From Acidobacteriota bacterium (lineage in GTDB: Bacteria > Acidobacteriota > Terriglobia > Terriglobales > Acidobacteriaceae): a stretch of DNA of 64,000 bases. The stretch is from the NCBI GenBank assembly GCA_021791875.1, contig JAJYVU010000003.1, positions 1 to 64,000 of the forward strand, in the 5' to 3' direction. The position numbers were made by a program, and so were the translations under genes. The notes beneath the pieces are model-generated. The model saw only the letters and a program-made list of their open reading frames with translations. It was not told the DNA's origin and made no database searches. This document shows positions 18,130 to 28,058 of the stretch, in pieces; within the stretch, counting starts at the first letter, position 1, and each line of letters opens with the position of its first letter.

Positions 18130-19575
18130 CTATAGCGCCATGACCAGCAACCGCGGTTCGGTCATCTCCTCCATCGCATAGCGAATCCCCTCGCGCCCCA
18201 TCCCCGACGCTTTCACCCCTCCATACGGCATCGGATCCATCCTCCACGTCGGCGTATCGCCCACCACCAGGCCGCCCACTTCCAGTCGCTCGTAGGCCTG
18301 GAAGATCCTCCCGGCATCGCGCGTGAATAATCCCGCCTGCAAGCCATACTGCGACCGGTTGACCTCTGCCAGAACCTCCTCAAAATCCTCGAACCGCTCG
18401 ACCACCATCACCGGCCCGAACACCTCTTCGTCCAGCACTTTCATGCCCGGCTTTGTCCCGGTCAAAATCACCGGCGCTACCACGGATTCCCGATGCCCGC
18501 CGCCCGCCAGCAAGATCGCTCCGCCCGCTTCCGCCTCGCGCACCCACTCTCTCACCCGCTCCGCATCGCTGGGCCGAATCAGCGGGCCAACATCCGTTTC
18601 CTCATCGGCGGGATCTCCACACCGCAGCGCCTCGGCTTCCTTCACCGCGGCCTCAATGAACCGGTGAAAAATCGGCCGCTCCACATACACTCGCTGTACT
18701 GAAATGCAACTCTGCCCCGCGTACCCCGTCGCCGCGCGTACGGTCTTCTTTGCCGCTCCCGCAATATCCGGCCAGTCGCCTGCGACGACCATCGCAGCAT
18801 TACCGCCCAGTTCCAGCAACACTGACTTCTTTCCAGCAATCCGCTTCAGTTCCCAGCCCACTTTGGCGCTGCCGGTAAAACTCACCTGCCGGATATCCTC
18901 GTTTTTCTCAACCAGCTTCCGCGCCAGTTCGTTGTCCACATGCAGCACGCTCAGTGCGCCCCGTGGCCACCCCACTGCCTCGCCCGCCTTGTAAATCAAC
19001 TCCGCCAGCCGAATCGCTGTGAATGGCGTCTGCGGCGCGGGTTTCAGCACCACCGGGCATCCCGCTGCAATCGCAGGAGCCAGCTTATGCGCTACCAGGT
19101 TCAGCGGAAAATTAAACGGCGTTATCGCCAGCACCGGCCCGCGCGGAAACCGCCGCACCATGCTCCAGCGCCCCTCGCTGCCCGGAGCCCAGTCCAGCGG
19201 CATCACTTCACCCGCACGCCGCAACGCTTCTTCAGCTGCCGTACGAAACGTCAGCACCGCGCGATCCACTTCACCCAGCGCAGCCTTACGCGGCTTCCCC
19301 GCCTCGGCAATAATCACGGCTGCGAGGGATTCTTTCTCGGCCTCAATCGCCCGCTCCACCGCGTGCAGCATTTCGCTCCGTTTTTGTGAAGGCAGCCCTG
19401 TCATTGCCGCGCTCGCTTCCGCAGCCAGCCGCGCCGCCTTCCACGCCTGCTCCTCGCTGGCCAGCGCCACCCTGCCCACCTCACGCTGGTCCCATGGAGC
19501 CCGCACCTCAATCCATCGCTCGCCTTTCGTTTCCGTTCCAGCCAGAAAAAATCCGCGCTCTCCCAATTCGCTCAT
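18130..19575 (-). CDS. NAD(P)-dependent aldehyde dehydrogenase
   Basis: 481 residues of the ALDH superfamily. It oxidises an aldehyde to a carboxylate. Visible: Asn155 (ITPFNFPLN), Glu255 (LLELGGNA) and catalytic Cys290 (GQSCIS), with the FTGSAKVG cofactor motif. The FNFPLNLVAHKLAPA and SCISVQRVYV context resembles lactaldehyde and non-phosphorylating glyceraldehyde-3-phosphate dehydrogenases, but the substrate is not certain. The start is ATG 19575, with AGGAG six bases upstream. It is divergent from the AlkA-type gene across 82 bp. No pathway genes are adjacent. Confidence 0.93.
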   Translation of the reverse strand: MSELGERGFFLAGTETKGERWIEVRAPWDQREVGRVALASEEQAWKAARLAAEASAAMTGLPSQKRSEMLHAVERAIEAEKESLAAVIIAEAGKPRKAALGEVDRAVLTFRTAAEEALRRAGEVMPLDWAPGSEGRWSMVRRFPRGPVLAITPFNFPLNLVAHKLAPAIAAGCPVVLKPAPQTPFTAIRLAELIYKAGEAVGWPRGALSVLHVDNELARKLVEKNEDIRQVSFTGSAKVGWELKRIAGKKSVLLELGGNAAMVVAGDWPDIAGAAKKTVRAATGYAGQSCISVQRVYVERPIFHRFIEAAVKEAEALRCGDPADEETDVGPLIRPSDAERVREWVREAEAGGAILLAGGGHRESVVAPVILTGTKPGMKVLDEEVFGPVMVVERFEDFEEVLAEVNRSQYGLQAGLFTRDAGRIFQAYERLEVGGLVVGDTPTWRMDPMPYGGVKASGMGREGIRYAMEEMTEPRLLVMAL

Positions 19576-19645
19576 ATCCGCTCCTGCGCACAACCTGCCT
19601 AAGCATTTTCAACTCTCGCTCCGGCAACGCGCCTCAGTCTTGTTC

Positions 19646-19651
19646 TACACT
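19646..19651 (+). promoter_or_regulatory. -10-like hexamer directly before the AlkA-type ATG
   Basis: TACACT ends 6 nt before ATG 19658, and no Shine-Dalgarno is present. If it is used, transcription would begin at or next to the ATG, giving a leaderless mRNA. No good -35 is visible. Confidence 0.3.
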
Positions 19652-19657
19652 CCGTCC

Positions 19658-20347
19658 ATGACCGATGGCCGCCGCCCTGTACGTTACGATGCCGAACTCG
19701 CCTGCCGCCAACTTGCCGACGCCGATCCCCGCCTCGGCAAACTCATCGCCGCCGCAGGCCCATTCACCCTCCGGCTCAAGTCACAACATTCGCCTTTTGA
19801 GGCCCTGCTCGAATCCATCATCTACCAGCAGCTCCACGGCAAGGCGGCTGCGGCCATCCTTAAGCGCCTGCTCGAATCCTTCGGCGAATACCACCCCGCC
19901 CCCGAACACCTGCTCGCCGCCTCCGACGATCAGCTTCGCGCCGCCGGCGTCTCGCAAGGCAAGATTCTCGCACTTCGCGATCTCGCCTCCAAGACGCTCG
20001 ACGGCACCGTCCCCACTCTGGCACGCATCCGTCGCATGCCTGACGAAGAAATCATCGCCCGTCTCACCTCCGTCCGCGGCATCGGCCCCTGGACCGTCGA
20101 AATGCTCCTCATCTTCCGCCTCGGACGCCCCAACGTGCTCCCCCTAACCGACTACGGCATCCGAAAAGGCTTTGCGCTAACCTTCCATCGCCTGCCCAAA
20201 TCCAAACCCTTTGACGCTTCCATGCTTGCCGACATGAAAGACCTCGCCCGCCGCGGCCGACGCTGGGAGCCATGGCGTTCCGTTGCAAGCTGGTATCTCT
20301 GGCGAGCCTGCGACCTCGCCGGAAAATCCAGCACCCCATTCGCATAA
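19658..20347 (+). CDS. alkA: DNA-3-methyladenine glycosylase, AlkA type
   Basis: 229 residues of the HhH-GPD superfamily. It removes alkylated bases (3-methyladenine and others) to start base excision repair. The helix-hairpin-helix spans about residues 136-155 (LTSVRGIGPWTVEMLLIFRL), and the catalytic Asp165 lies in PLTDYGIRKG. The N-terminal SIIYQQLHGKAA helix is typical. It lacks the long N-terminal domain of E. coli AlkA and is closer to short, MAG1-like forms. ATG 19658 is chosen because the domain begins soon after; the frame is open upstream, but that part lies antisense to the aldehyde dehydrogenase. Confidence 0.92.
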   Translation: MTDGRRPVRYDAELACRQLADADPRLGKLIAAAGPFTLRLKSQHSPFEALLESIIYQQLHGKAAAAILKRLLESFGEYHPAPEHLLAASDDQLRAAGVSQGKILALRDLASKTLDGTVPTLARIRRMPDEEIIARLTSVRGIGPWTVEMLLIFRLGRPNVLPLTDYGIRKGFALTFHRLPKSKPFDASMLADMKDLARRGRRWEPWRSVASWYLWRACDLAGKSSTPFA

Positions 20348-20432
20348 TCCGGGGTCTGCGATCTGGCACGGTCTAGCCCCGTGCGTCCAAACACGCTTCT
20401 AAGCAACAATGTAGGCAGGAGATTTCTCGAAA

Positions 20433-22961
20433 ATGGCCTCGGAGAACCGCTTCGTCTGTGTGCACGCCCATTTCTACCAGCCGCCCCGCGAGAATCCCTG
20501 GCTCGAAACCGTCGAAATCCAACCCTCCGCGGCTCCCTTCCACGACTGGAACGACCGCGTCACTTTCGAGTGCTATGCGCCCAACAGCGCCTCCCGTATC
20601 CTCAACGCGGAAAACCAGATCACCCGGATCATCAACAACTACAGCCGCATCAGCTTCAACTTCGGCCCCACGCTGCTCTCCTGGCTGGAAATAAACACCC
20701 CGCGCGTCTACCACGCCATCCTCGACGCCGATGCCGCCAGTCAGCGCCGATTCTCCGGCCACGGATCGGCCATGGCGCAGGCCTACAACCACATCATCCT
20801 GCCGCTCGCCAACCGCCGCGACAAGACCACCCAGGTACTCTGGGGCATCGCCGACTTCAAAGCCCGTTTCAATCGCGATCCCGAGGGCATGTGGCTGCCG
20901 GAAACCGCCGTCGATCTCGAATCCCTCGACATCATGGCCGAGCACGGCCTCAAGTTCGTCGTCCTTGCCCCCCATCAGTGCAAGCGCATCATCCCCATCG
21001 TTGCGGAAGGCAGCGCCCCTGCCAGTTTCGCCAAGTGGACCATCACTCCGGGCGATGCCGTCACCACCACCCGCGCCTACCGCATCCAGTTACCTGGCGG
21101 ACGATCTATCGCGGCCTTTTTCTACGACGGTGCCCGCTCCCGCGCCATCGCCTTCGAGGGGCTCCTCAACAGCGGCGAGGCTTTTTACAATCGCCTCGTT
21201 TCCGGATTCTCAGCCGATTCCCGCGATCCCCAGCTCGTCCACGTCGCCACCGACGGCGAAAGCTACGGCCATCATCACCGCTACGGCGACATGGCGCTCG
21301 CCTGGATGCTGCAGGAGGTCGAGCAGGCCGAAGGCATCCAGCTCACCAACTACGGCGAGTTTCTCGAGAAATTCCCGCCACAGTGGGATGCCGAAATCGA
21401 GGACAACACCTCCTGGAGCTGCGCCCACGGCATCGAGCGCTGGCGTTCCAACTGCGGTTGCAACACCCATCCCGGCTGGTCACAGCAGTGGCGCACCCCC
21501 TTGCGCCAATCACTCGACTGGCTGCGCGACTCCATGGCGCCCTTTGCCCAGCGAGCCGCTCTTTCTCTCGGCTTCGACCTCGATCGCGCCCGTAACGGTT
21601 ACATCAACGTCGTACTCGCCAGAAACGGTTCCAATCACCGCGACAACCTCACTGCAATCAACAATTTCCTCACCGAATTCATCCCCCAGGCCCGCTCACC
21701 CGAGTCCCGCGTCGCCGCGCTCAAGCTCATGGAACTCGAACGCCATTCCCTGCTCATGTTCACCAGCTGTGGATGGTTCTTCGACGAAATCAGCGGCATC
21801 GAAACGGTGCAGATCGTCGCCTACGCCAGCCGCGTCCTGCAGTTGGCCGCCGAACTCTTCGGTCCCAACGCCGCCGACCTCGAAGAAGAATTCATTCGCC
21901 GCCTCGCGGAGGCAAAAAGCAACCTACCCGAAATCGGCAATGGCGGCAGCGTCTACCGCAAATTCGTTCAGCCGCAAAAAGTCGGCCTCAAGCAAGTCGC
22001 CGCCCACTATGCCATCAGCTCGGTCTTCACCACCTATACAGACGACACAACCGTCTTTTGCTACTCTGTTTGCCGTCACGCCCACGATGTCTTCAGCTCC
22101 GGCCACGCCCGGATGGTCATCGGCCGAGGCAGCATCACGTCGAAAATCACAGAAGAATCGGACATTGTTGTCTTCGCCGTCCTCCATCTCGGCGACCACA
22201 ATCTCACCGCCGCGGTCAAGCGCTGGACTGCCGCCCTTGAGCCAACCTACGATCCGCTCTGTGAATCCCTCAAGGGCGCCATCACACGCGCTGACATTGC
22301 GGAGGCTATTCGCATCATCGACCGTCAGTTCGCCGAACCGGGCCCCGACGGCAAACCGCAACCCACGCGCACCTTCTCACTCACCTCGCTCTTTCAGGAC
22401 GAGCAGCGCCGCATCCTCGGCCTCATTCTGAAGTCCACCCTGACTGAGATCGAAGCCAGCATCTCCGCCATCTACGAAACACAAGCGTCACTGTTACATT
22501 TCCTCAGCCAGAGCCACTTGCCCAAGCCTCAGGCTCTGCTGCTGGCGGCGAACTTCGCTGTGAATGTCGGCCTTCGCGATGCCTTGCGCGGCGATCCCGT
22601 CGATTCTGTCAAGATTCGCGCCCTCCTCGAAGTCGCCGAATCCGACAAGATCGAGCTCGACCGCCAGGAACTCGGCTACCTCGCCGGGAACCGAATGAAG
22701 GAAATCATGATTTCCCTCCTCGACCACATCGGCAGCACCGATTACGCCGAAACAGCTCTCACCCTGGCCCGCGCTCTGAACCTGTTTCCTTTCGACACCC
22801 GCATCTGGCAGTCTCAGAATCTCTGGCATCAGGCTCTTATCAGGACTCGCTCCGATCCGAAAATCGCCAACGAATGGACAACCCGCTTCCTCGAACTCGG
22901 ACGTCAACTCCACATATGCGCCGAATGCCTCTGGGCAGATGAGGAATCCACCGGTGCATAG
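20433..22961 (+). CDS. GH57-family glycoside hydrolase with DUF3536 domain
   Basis: 842 residues. The N-terminal half is a glycoside hydrolase family 57 barrel: motif 1 HAHFYQPPREN (residues 11-21), the GHGSAMAQAYNHIILPL region, and the putative nucleophile Glu157 in GMWLPETAVD. The C-terminal half fits DUF3536, found in uncharacterised bacterial GH57 proteins. No signal peptide, so it is cytoplasmic. Probably acts on alpha-glucans such as glycogen or maltodextrin, by family analogy only. AGGAG is 12 nt before the ATG. glgC lies 14 kb away and is not co-transcribed. Confidence 0.88.
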   Translation: MASENRFVCVHAHFYQPPRENPWLETVEIQPSAAPFHDWNDRVTFECYAPNSASRILNAENQITRIINNYSRISFNFGPTLLSWLEINTPRVYHAILDADAASQRRFSGHGSAMAQAYNHIILPLANRRDKTTQVLWGIADFKARFNRDPEGMWLPETAVDLESLDIMAEHGLKFVVLAPHQCKRIIPIVAEGSAPASFAKWTITPGDAVTTTRAYRIQLPGGRSIAAFFYDGARSRAIAFEGLLNSGEAFYNRLVSGFSADSRDPQLVHVATDGESYGHHHRYGDMALAWMLQEVEQAEGIQLTNYGEFLEKFPPQWDAEIEDNTSWSCAHGIERWRSNCGCNTHPGWSQQWRTPLRQSLDWLRDSMAPFAQRAALSLGFDLDRARNGYINVVLARNGSNHRDNLTAINNFLTEFIPQARSPESRVAALKLMELERHSLLMFTSCGWFFDEISGIETVQIVAYASRVLQLAAELFGPNAADLEEEFIRRLAEAKSNLPEIGNGGSVYRKFVQPQKVGLKQVAAHYAISSVFTTYTDDTTVFCYSVCRHAHDVFSSGHARMVIGRGSITSKITEESDIVVFAVLHLGDHNLTAAVKRWTAALEPTYDPLCESLKGAITRADIAEAIRIIDRQFAEPGPDGKPQPTRTFSLTSLFQDEQRRILGLILKSTLTEIEASISAIYETQASLLHFLSQSHLPKPQALLLAANFAVNVGLRDALRGDPVDSVKIRALLEVAESDKIELDRQELGYLAGNRMKEIMISLLDHIGSTDYAETALTLARALNLFPFDTRIWQSQNLWHQALIRTRSDPKIANEWTTRFLELGRQLHICAECLWADEESTGA

Positions 22962-23047
22962 CCGGCCCGCGACGATCCGCATTGTTCGCCCGCGGCAGCC
23001 GGCATCCCCGCGCCCGCCGCTGCGCATCCACCTTGGAAGGGATCCTC

Positions 23048-23497
23048 ATGCCGCAAGATCGTAAACCTCGCATCTGGCAAGCATTTGTCGTGCCCGCAGC
23101 GCTCGGAATCTTTTATTGCGTGGTGCTCTGCCTTGCTTTTCCCCACCTCGCATCCAATTTCCCCGTTCACTTCGACGCCGCTGGCACACCCGACCGCTGG
23201 GCAGCGACCGGCCCCATGCTTCTGGCATCCCTGGTGGTCATCGGGTTGCTCTTTTTTGTCCTCGGAATTTCCCTCATCTACAGCGCGGAAAAACGCCTGG
23301 GCTGGTGGATCGCCGGACTCGTTTTCGCCGCTTTCATCGGCGCCACAGTCGGAGCCTCCATCGAGTTCATCCACGCGGTGCGATCCTTCCGCGAATTTCA
23401 TGCGTTCGCCTGGATCGCATGGGCTCTGCTTGCAATTCCGGCTGAAGCGATCTTCTTGCTGATCCCCCGATGGCCTGCCCGTCAGTCTAGGTCCTAG
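23048..23497 (+). CDS. DUF1648-type small membrane protein
   Basis: 149 residues with four hydrophobic segments. Between the first and second is FPVHFDAAGTPDRW, which fits the DUF1648 signature (a Pro-x-His, Gly-x-Pro-Asp-x-Trp motif on the outer side), also seen in SdpI-like immunity or signal proteins. The function is not known. ATG 23048 has GGAAGGG upstream; the 22 preceding in-frame codons have no support. It lies 86 nt after the GH57 gene and may share its transcript. Confidence 0.75.
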   Translation: MPQDRKPRIWQAFVVPAALGIFYCVVLCLAFPHLASNFPVHFDAAGTPDRWAATGPMLLASLVVIGLLFFVLGISLIYSAEKRLGWWIAGLVFAAFIGATVGASIEFIHAVRSFREFHAFAWIAWALLAIPAEAIFLLIPRWPARQSRS

Positions 23498-23609
23498 AGC
23501 GAATTTGCCGTAGGTATATCCCGGAGCGAAAATGCCCTGCGCGGCTTTTCTGTCAACAAAAGCTGCGCTTGGTTGAATTCAGAAAGTTCACAGTAATAGG
23601 GGAAATGCT

Positions 23610-24713
23610 CTAACTCCGCCACCTCAGTGTCACTGGGCCGTCCATCGGATGCCGCGCCGCCTCGCCCGTCTTTGCGGCCTCCAGCCTTGCCTGTTTCAGC
23701 GCAAAATACCACTTCGCCGGCCGGTCCGCATCGTCAATCAGCATCAGGGTCGGATCATATTTCAAACCCTCCGCCTGCTGAATCATCGTCACCTGGTCCT
23801 GTTCCACAAACCTCCTGCCAAAAAACTTCGCGATCGGAAGCACCAGCGGCACCTGGTAAAACACGTTCCACGCCGCCGCCACGTCAATCCGGCACGCGTT
23901 CGGCTGGGTTGGCGTCACCGTCGTCAGGCTAGCAAACCACTTGTTTCCACAGCGAATTGTCTCGAATCGGCGGTTCGGCAGAACAAAATCAATCGTCGTC
24001 GTCACCGGCTCGCCATACACACCCAGCAGCTTATACGGAGCGCTGTTGCCTGAGGGGGCATGCGCCGTCATCCTGAAGCCCTGCGGTATCGGTTCAAAAT
24101 GCTTTTCCTTCTCGTGAATGCTCTTCCGGCTGCGCCACCACCATGACTGATGCACAAATGGCCCATGCGCCGGATCCATCAGCCCGATAATCCCGTGGTC
24201 CACGTTGCACGGCAGCTCGGCCGTCAGGTGCGCGCTCCGGTAGCGTTCGCCAAACTTAGGCACCTCCGGCACCGGCGCAAGCGCAGCGTCTTCCGGCCGC
24301 GCGCGCCCGCTGCCCGGCTCCGGAAAATAAACCCACGCATACCCGTCGCGCTCCTCGCACGGATACGCCGTCCCATGCAGGTTCCGCGGAAATGTGTCCC
24401 GGCTCGTCAGCGAGGGAATTTCCATGCACTGCCCGCTCACCGGTTCAAAAACCCATCCGTGATACTTGCACGTCACCGCTTCGCCGTCGAACCACCCGCA
24501 CGAAAGCGGAATCCCGCGGTGTGGGCATGCATCCCGCATCGCAAACACCCTGCCGTCCGCGCGCCGCCCCAAAATCAGCGGTATGCCCATGATCGTCTGC
24601 TTCACCAGTTGCTTACCCTGGAGCCCTTCGCTGCGCATCGCTGGGTACCAGTCGTTGTAGAGCAGCGCCGTCGCCGGTCCCTTTGCTTCCGGAACCACAA
24701 TCCTATTTGCCAT
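23610..24713 (-). CDS. Rieske [2Fe-2S] aromatic ring-hydroxylating-type oxygenase
   Basis: 367 residues. The N-terminal Rieske domain has Cys63-x-His65 (CPHRG) and Cys82-x2-His85 (CKYHGW). The C-terminal catalytic part shows NVDHGIIGLMDPAHGPFVH, matching the mononuclear iron region of the PaO/Tic55/vanillate O-demethylase-like group. The expected reaction is an O2-dependent oxygenation or demethylation needing a ferredoxin or reductase partner, which is not adjacent. No signal peptide. Substrate unknown. Single gene, divergent from the thioredoxin-fold gene. Confidence 0.9.
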   Translation of the reverse strand: MANRIVVPEAKGPATALLYNDWYPAMRSEGLQGKQLVKQTIMGIPLILGRRADGRVFAMRDACPHRGIPLSCGWFDGEAVTCKYHGWVFEPVSGQCMEIPSLTSRDTFPRNLHGTAYPCEERDGYAWVYFPEPGSGRARPEDAALAPVPEVPKFGERYRSAHLTAELPCNVDHGIIGLMDPAHGPFVHQSWWWRSRKSIHEKEKHFEPIPQGFRMTAHAPSGNSAPYKLLGVYGEPVTTTIDFVLPNRRFETIRCGNKWFASLTTVTPTQPNACRIDVAAAWNVFYQVPLVLPIAKFFGRRFVEQDQVTMIQQAEGLKYDPTLMLIDDADRPAKWYFALKQARLEAAKTGEAARHPMDGPVTLRWRS

Positions 24714-24940
24714 AGCCTCTTATTCCTGCCGGTATCTTAAACTTGTACTCTCGTTTCACGCCGAATTTCCATGCACGCGGTCTTCTGTCATTCGCCACGA
24801 AAAACAGATGCTCATTGCTCCGGCAGCCCCGCGGATATGGCATTCTAAATGGCGAAGAACCAACGCTGTCCGACGGAGGCTGTGATTCGCTGGAACGTGA
24901 TTGGCCTTAAAGTGAGTCACAGCTTTCAGGGGAGGGAAAC

Positions 24941-25444
24941 ATGCAACGCACTCGTATCGCGGCACTGGTTGCCCTCATTTTCGCGCTCGGCCTTTCCGCC
25001 CCGATGGCGCGGCCCCAGATGAGCAGCTATTACTTTGCCGAGGTTCATAAGGTCATCTATCCACCCCCAGCCGTGGCGCCCGGTGAGATTCAGCACGCCA
25101 TCGCAGACGCCACACGCGAGCACAAGCGCGTCATTGTCGACTTCGGCGGAAACTGGTGCAGCGACTGCAAGGTGCTCGACTACTATCTCCACGAGCCGCC
25201 CAACGCCGGCCTGCTCGCCAGGGACTTTATCCTGGTCGATATCAACATCGGGCTCTACACCCACAACCTCGACCTCGCGGAGAAATACAACATTCCTATC
25301 CACAAAGGCGTGCCCGCGCTCGCCGTTCTCAGTTCACGCGGACGGCTCCTCTATAGCCAGACCGGCGGCCAGTTTGAGAACATGAGCCGCATCAGCCTGG
25401 ACGCCGTCACGGCCTTCCTCGATATGTGGAAGCCGGTGAGGTAA
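24941..25444 (+). CDS. Secreted thioredoxin-fold protein
   Basis: 167 residues. A signal peptide (residues 1-25, ALVALIFALGLSAPMA) is followed by a thioredoxin domain with active-site Cys73-Ser-Asp-Cys76 (NWCSDC) and a cis-Pro at 126 (KGVPALAV). The WCSDC form occurs in periplasmic thioredoxin-like proteins; a disulfide reductase or carrier role in the periplasm is likely. The strong Shine-Dalgarno GGGAGGG lies 5 nt before the ATG. The next gene (YihY-like) starts 9 nt after the stop, so they are probably an operon. Confidence 0.88.
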   Translation: MQRTRIAALVALIFALGLSAPMARPQMSSYYFAEVHKVIYPPPAVAPGEIQHAIADATREHKRVIVDFGGNWCSDCKVLDYYLHEPPNAGLLARDFILVDINIGLYTHNLDLAEKYNIPIHKGVPALAVLSSRGRLLYSQTGGQFENMSRISLDAVTAFLDMWKPVR

Positions 25445-25453
25445 TCGCAGCCC

Positions 25454-26473
25454 ATGCCAGCCATGCAAAAGCTGCGGCGTTCACTCCGGCGATTCAGCAA
25501 TGACCTCAAGCAGGCCGCCTGGAACGCCTTTCGTCACAGTGCATTTCAAAACTCCAAAGCCGCGGCCTATTCCGGCATTCTCAGCCTCTTTCCCACGCTG
25601 CTTGCCATCACCGCGCTCCTCGCCTTGGCACCCGAAGGCACTAGCTTCCTCGGCGAACTGCGCTACGCCGTCAGCCAGATTCTTCCGCCGGATACCATGC
25701 TCCTCGTCCAGGCCTACTTCAGTCCCGGACGCGGACGATCCGTTCATCTGGTCATCATCTCCTGCACCATTACGTTCTTCGCCGCCATGAGCCTCATGCT
25801 CGCCCTGATGGAAGGCCTGCGCCGTGCTGACCGTCTCCCCCGCAACGCGTGGAACTTCTGGCGCCAGCGGCTCGTTGCCATCTCGCTTGTCCCCGGCATG
25901 CTCATCCCCATGTTCTTCGCCACAGCGCTTGTCACCTTGGGCCACAGCATTGAAGAATGGATGATCTTGCAAGCCGGCCATACGCTGCGCTTTTATGTCC
26001 TGTTCTTCTGGCGAGCCACGCGCTGGGTCATCGCCCTCTTCACCAGCGTCGTCGTATTGGCCACCTTATACCACTTCGGCATCCCCCGCCGCCGCCACTG
26101 GAAGCACGTTTTGCCGGGTGCGTTTCTCTCCACCGCGATGTGGTTCCTCGCGACCCTCCTCTTCGGCTGGTACGTCGGACGCTCCACACGCTATCAGCTC
26201 GTTTACGGTTCGCTCAGTGCGGGCGTGGCCACCATCGTCTGGCTCTACATGGTTTCCCTCATCATCCTCTACGGCGCGGAGTTCAATGCCCAGGTCTATC
26301 GCATCGACCGCCCCGAGCCCGGCGAATTCGACACCGAACCCTTTACCCCGCAAACGCCTGCCAAACCCTCCACGCAACACCCTCACGCACGCAACACCGC
26401 ACCCCAGACAAAAGTTCCCACCGCAAATGCGGCCGATGCCCGCGAAGACCACCCCGCGCTTCCGCTAAAATGA
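25454..26473 (+). CDS. YihY/BrkB-family inner-membrane protein
   Basis: 339 residues with six or so membrane segments in the YihY/virulence-factor BrkB family, once misnamed RNase BN. Typical are the N-terminal AAAYSGILSLFPTLLAITAL, the WRWR-like central loop and the C-terminal YGSLSAGVATIVWLYMVSLIILYGAEFNA. The last 60 residues are Pro/Thr/Ala-rich and disordered. The precise function of the family is unresolved (transport or envelope role). The start is ATG 25454 or 25463. It is coupled closely to the upstream thioredoxin-fold gene. Confidence 0.9.
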   Translation: MPAMQKLRRSLRRFSNDLKQAAWNAFRHSAFQNSKAAAYSGILSLFPTLLAITALLALAPEGTSFLGELRYAVSQILPPDTMLLVQAYFSPGRGRSVHLVIISCTITFFAAMSLMLALMEGLRRADRLPRNAWNFWRQRLVAISLVPGMLIPMFFATALVTLGHSIEEWMILQAGHTLRFYVLFFWRATRWVIALFTSVVVLATLYHFGIPRRRHWKHVLPGAFLSTAMWFLATLLFGWYVGRSTRYQLVYGSLSAGVATIVWLYMVSLIILYGAEFNAQVYRIDRPEPGEFDTEPFTPQTPAKPSTQHPHARNTAPQTKVPTANAADAREDHPALPLK

Positions 26474-26520
26474 TTTCGTTGGCGTCATCCTGAAAGACGC
26501 CGCTCAGTATTGGGGGATGG

Positions 26521-28041
26521 ATGAATTTCTCGTATGCCGGCTCTGATTCGGCTCACAAGCCACGCCGCGCCAAGATCGTTGCTACCCTGGGACCTGCTTC
26601 CTCGCATGCCGATGTTTTCCGTGAACTGGTTCGCGCCGGCCTCGACGTCGCCCGCCTGAACTTCTCGCATGGCACACATCCTGAAAAACTTAAGCTCATT
26701 GAAATGGTGCGCGCCGTCTCCAGATCCGAAGGCAAGCATGTCTGCATCCTCGCCGACCTGCAGGGCCCCAAGATTCGCACTGGCCGCCTCCAGAATCGAA
26801 TCCCGGTTCAGCTCAAGGCCGGCCAGTCGCTCACCATCACCCCCCGCGACATCGCCGGAACCGCGACGGTCATATCCACCACTTTCACCACCCTTGCTGA
26901 AAATCTCTCCGCGGGTGACCGCATCCTGCTCTCCGACGGCCTCATCGAACTCCGCGTCTCCGCCATCCACGGTGAAGACGTCGAGTGTGCCGTCCTCAAC
27001 GGCGGGACTCTCGGCGAACACAAGGGCATCAACCTGCCCGGCATCCCCGTCAAGGTTCCGTCGCTGACCGAAAAGGACGAAATCGATCTCGAGTTCGCCC
27101 TCCAACACGACGTCGACGCCATCGCCCTGTCCTTCGTCCGCACCGCGGAAGACGTTAAGCTCGTCAAGGACCGCATCGCGGCTTCCGGCACCGGCGCATG
27201 GCTCATCGCCAAGCTGGAAAAGCCCCAGGCCATCGACAATCTCGACTCCATCCTCGAAGTCGCCGACGGCATCATGGTCGCCCGCGGCGATCTCGGCGTT
27301 GAAGTCCCTCCAGAGCGCGTCCCCGCCATTCAGAAGCACATGATTCGCCGCGCGGCCGCTTATCGCAAGCCCGTCATCACCGCAACGCAGATGCTGGAAT
27401 CCATGATCGAAAACCCGCGCCCCACCCGCGCGGAAGCCAGCGACGTCGCCAACGCCGTATACGACGGCACCGACGCGGTCATGCTCTCGGCCGAAACCGC
27501 TGCCGGCAAGTACCCCGTCGAAGCTGTCCGCATGATGTCCCGTATCGTCGCGGAAACTGAAAGCAACCTGCATAGCGGCAATATCGAAGCCCGGCCCGAT
27601 CACCTCAAGCTCTCGATTCCTGAAACTATCTGCGAATCCATGGCGCACGCTGCCGACGACCTCGACGTCGCCGCCATCGCTGTCTTCACCGAAACTGGCA
27701 CCACGGCCCGTCAGCTTTCCAAGTATCGCCCCAAGCCGCCCATCTACGCGCTTTCCAGCGTCGAACCGGTCATTAACCGCATGGCCATGCTCTGGGGCGT
27801 GCGCCCCATTCTCTGCACCAAGGCCACCACCACGGAAGAAATGGTCGATATGGCCGAACAGGTCATCCTGGAAGGCGGCTATGCCGGCCGCCACGACATC
27901 CTCGGCATCGTCGCTGGCACCCGGACCCTCAGCGGATCCACCAACTTCCTCCGCCTCCACGTCATCGGCGATCTGGCTCCCGAACACTCCGCGGATCACA
28001 CCGCCGAGCAGCACCCTGAGCCGGTTTCCACCAAAGCCTGA
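26521..28041 (+). CDS. pyk: Pyruvate kinase
   Basis: 506 residues. It catalyses phosphoenolpyruvate + ADP to pyruvate + ATP, the last step of glycolysis. Signature elements: RAKIVATLGPAS at the N terminus, ARLNFSHG, LADLQGPKIRTG, the LSFVRTAEDV region, the catalytic Lys segment WLIAKLEKPQA, MVARGDLGVE and TATQMLESMIENPRPTRAE with AVMLSAETAAGKYP. The C-terminal allosteric domain is present. The start is ATG 26521, preceded by GGGGG. A dispersed palindromic repeat lies just downstream. Confidence 0.98.
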   Translation: MNFSYAGSDSAHKPRRAKIVATLGPASSHADVFRELVRAGLDVARLNFSHGTHPEKLKLIEMVRAVSRSEGKHVCILADLQGPKIRTGRLQNRIPVQLKAGQSLTITPRDIAGTATVISTTFTTLAENLSAGDRILLSDGLIELRVSAIHGEDVECAVLNGGTLGEHKGINLPGIPVKVPSLTEKDEIDLEFALQHDVDAIALSFVRTAEDVKLVKDRIAASGTGAWLIAKLEKPQAIDNLDSILEVADGIMVARGDLGVEVPPERVPAIQKHMIRRAAAYRKPVITATQMLESMIENPRPTRAEASDVANAVYDGTDAVMLSAETAAGKYPVEAVRMMSRIVAETESNLHSGNIEARPDHLKLSIPETICESMAHAADDLDVAAIAVFTETGTTARQLSKYRPKPPIYALSSVEPVINRMAMLWGVRPILCTKATTTEEMVDMAEQVILEGGYAGRHDILGIVAGTRTLSGSTNFLRLHVIGDLAPEHSADHTAEQHPEPVSTKA

Positions 28042-28058
28042 TTTCCCCCTGAATCCAC

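Noticed and set aside
19019-19657. 213-codon upstream extension of the AlkA-type gene
   Set aside because: Antisense to the aldehyde dehydrogenase; the HhH-GPD protein is complete from ATG 19658.
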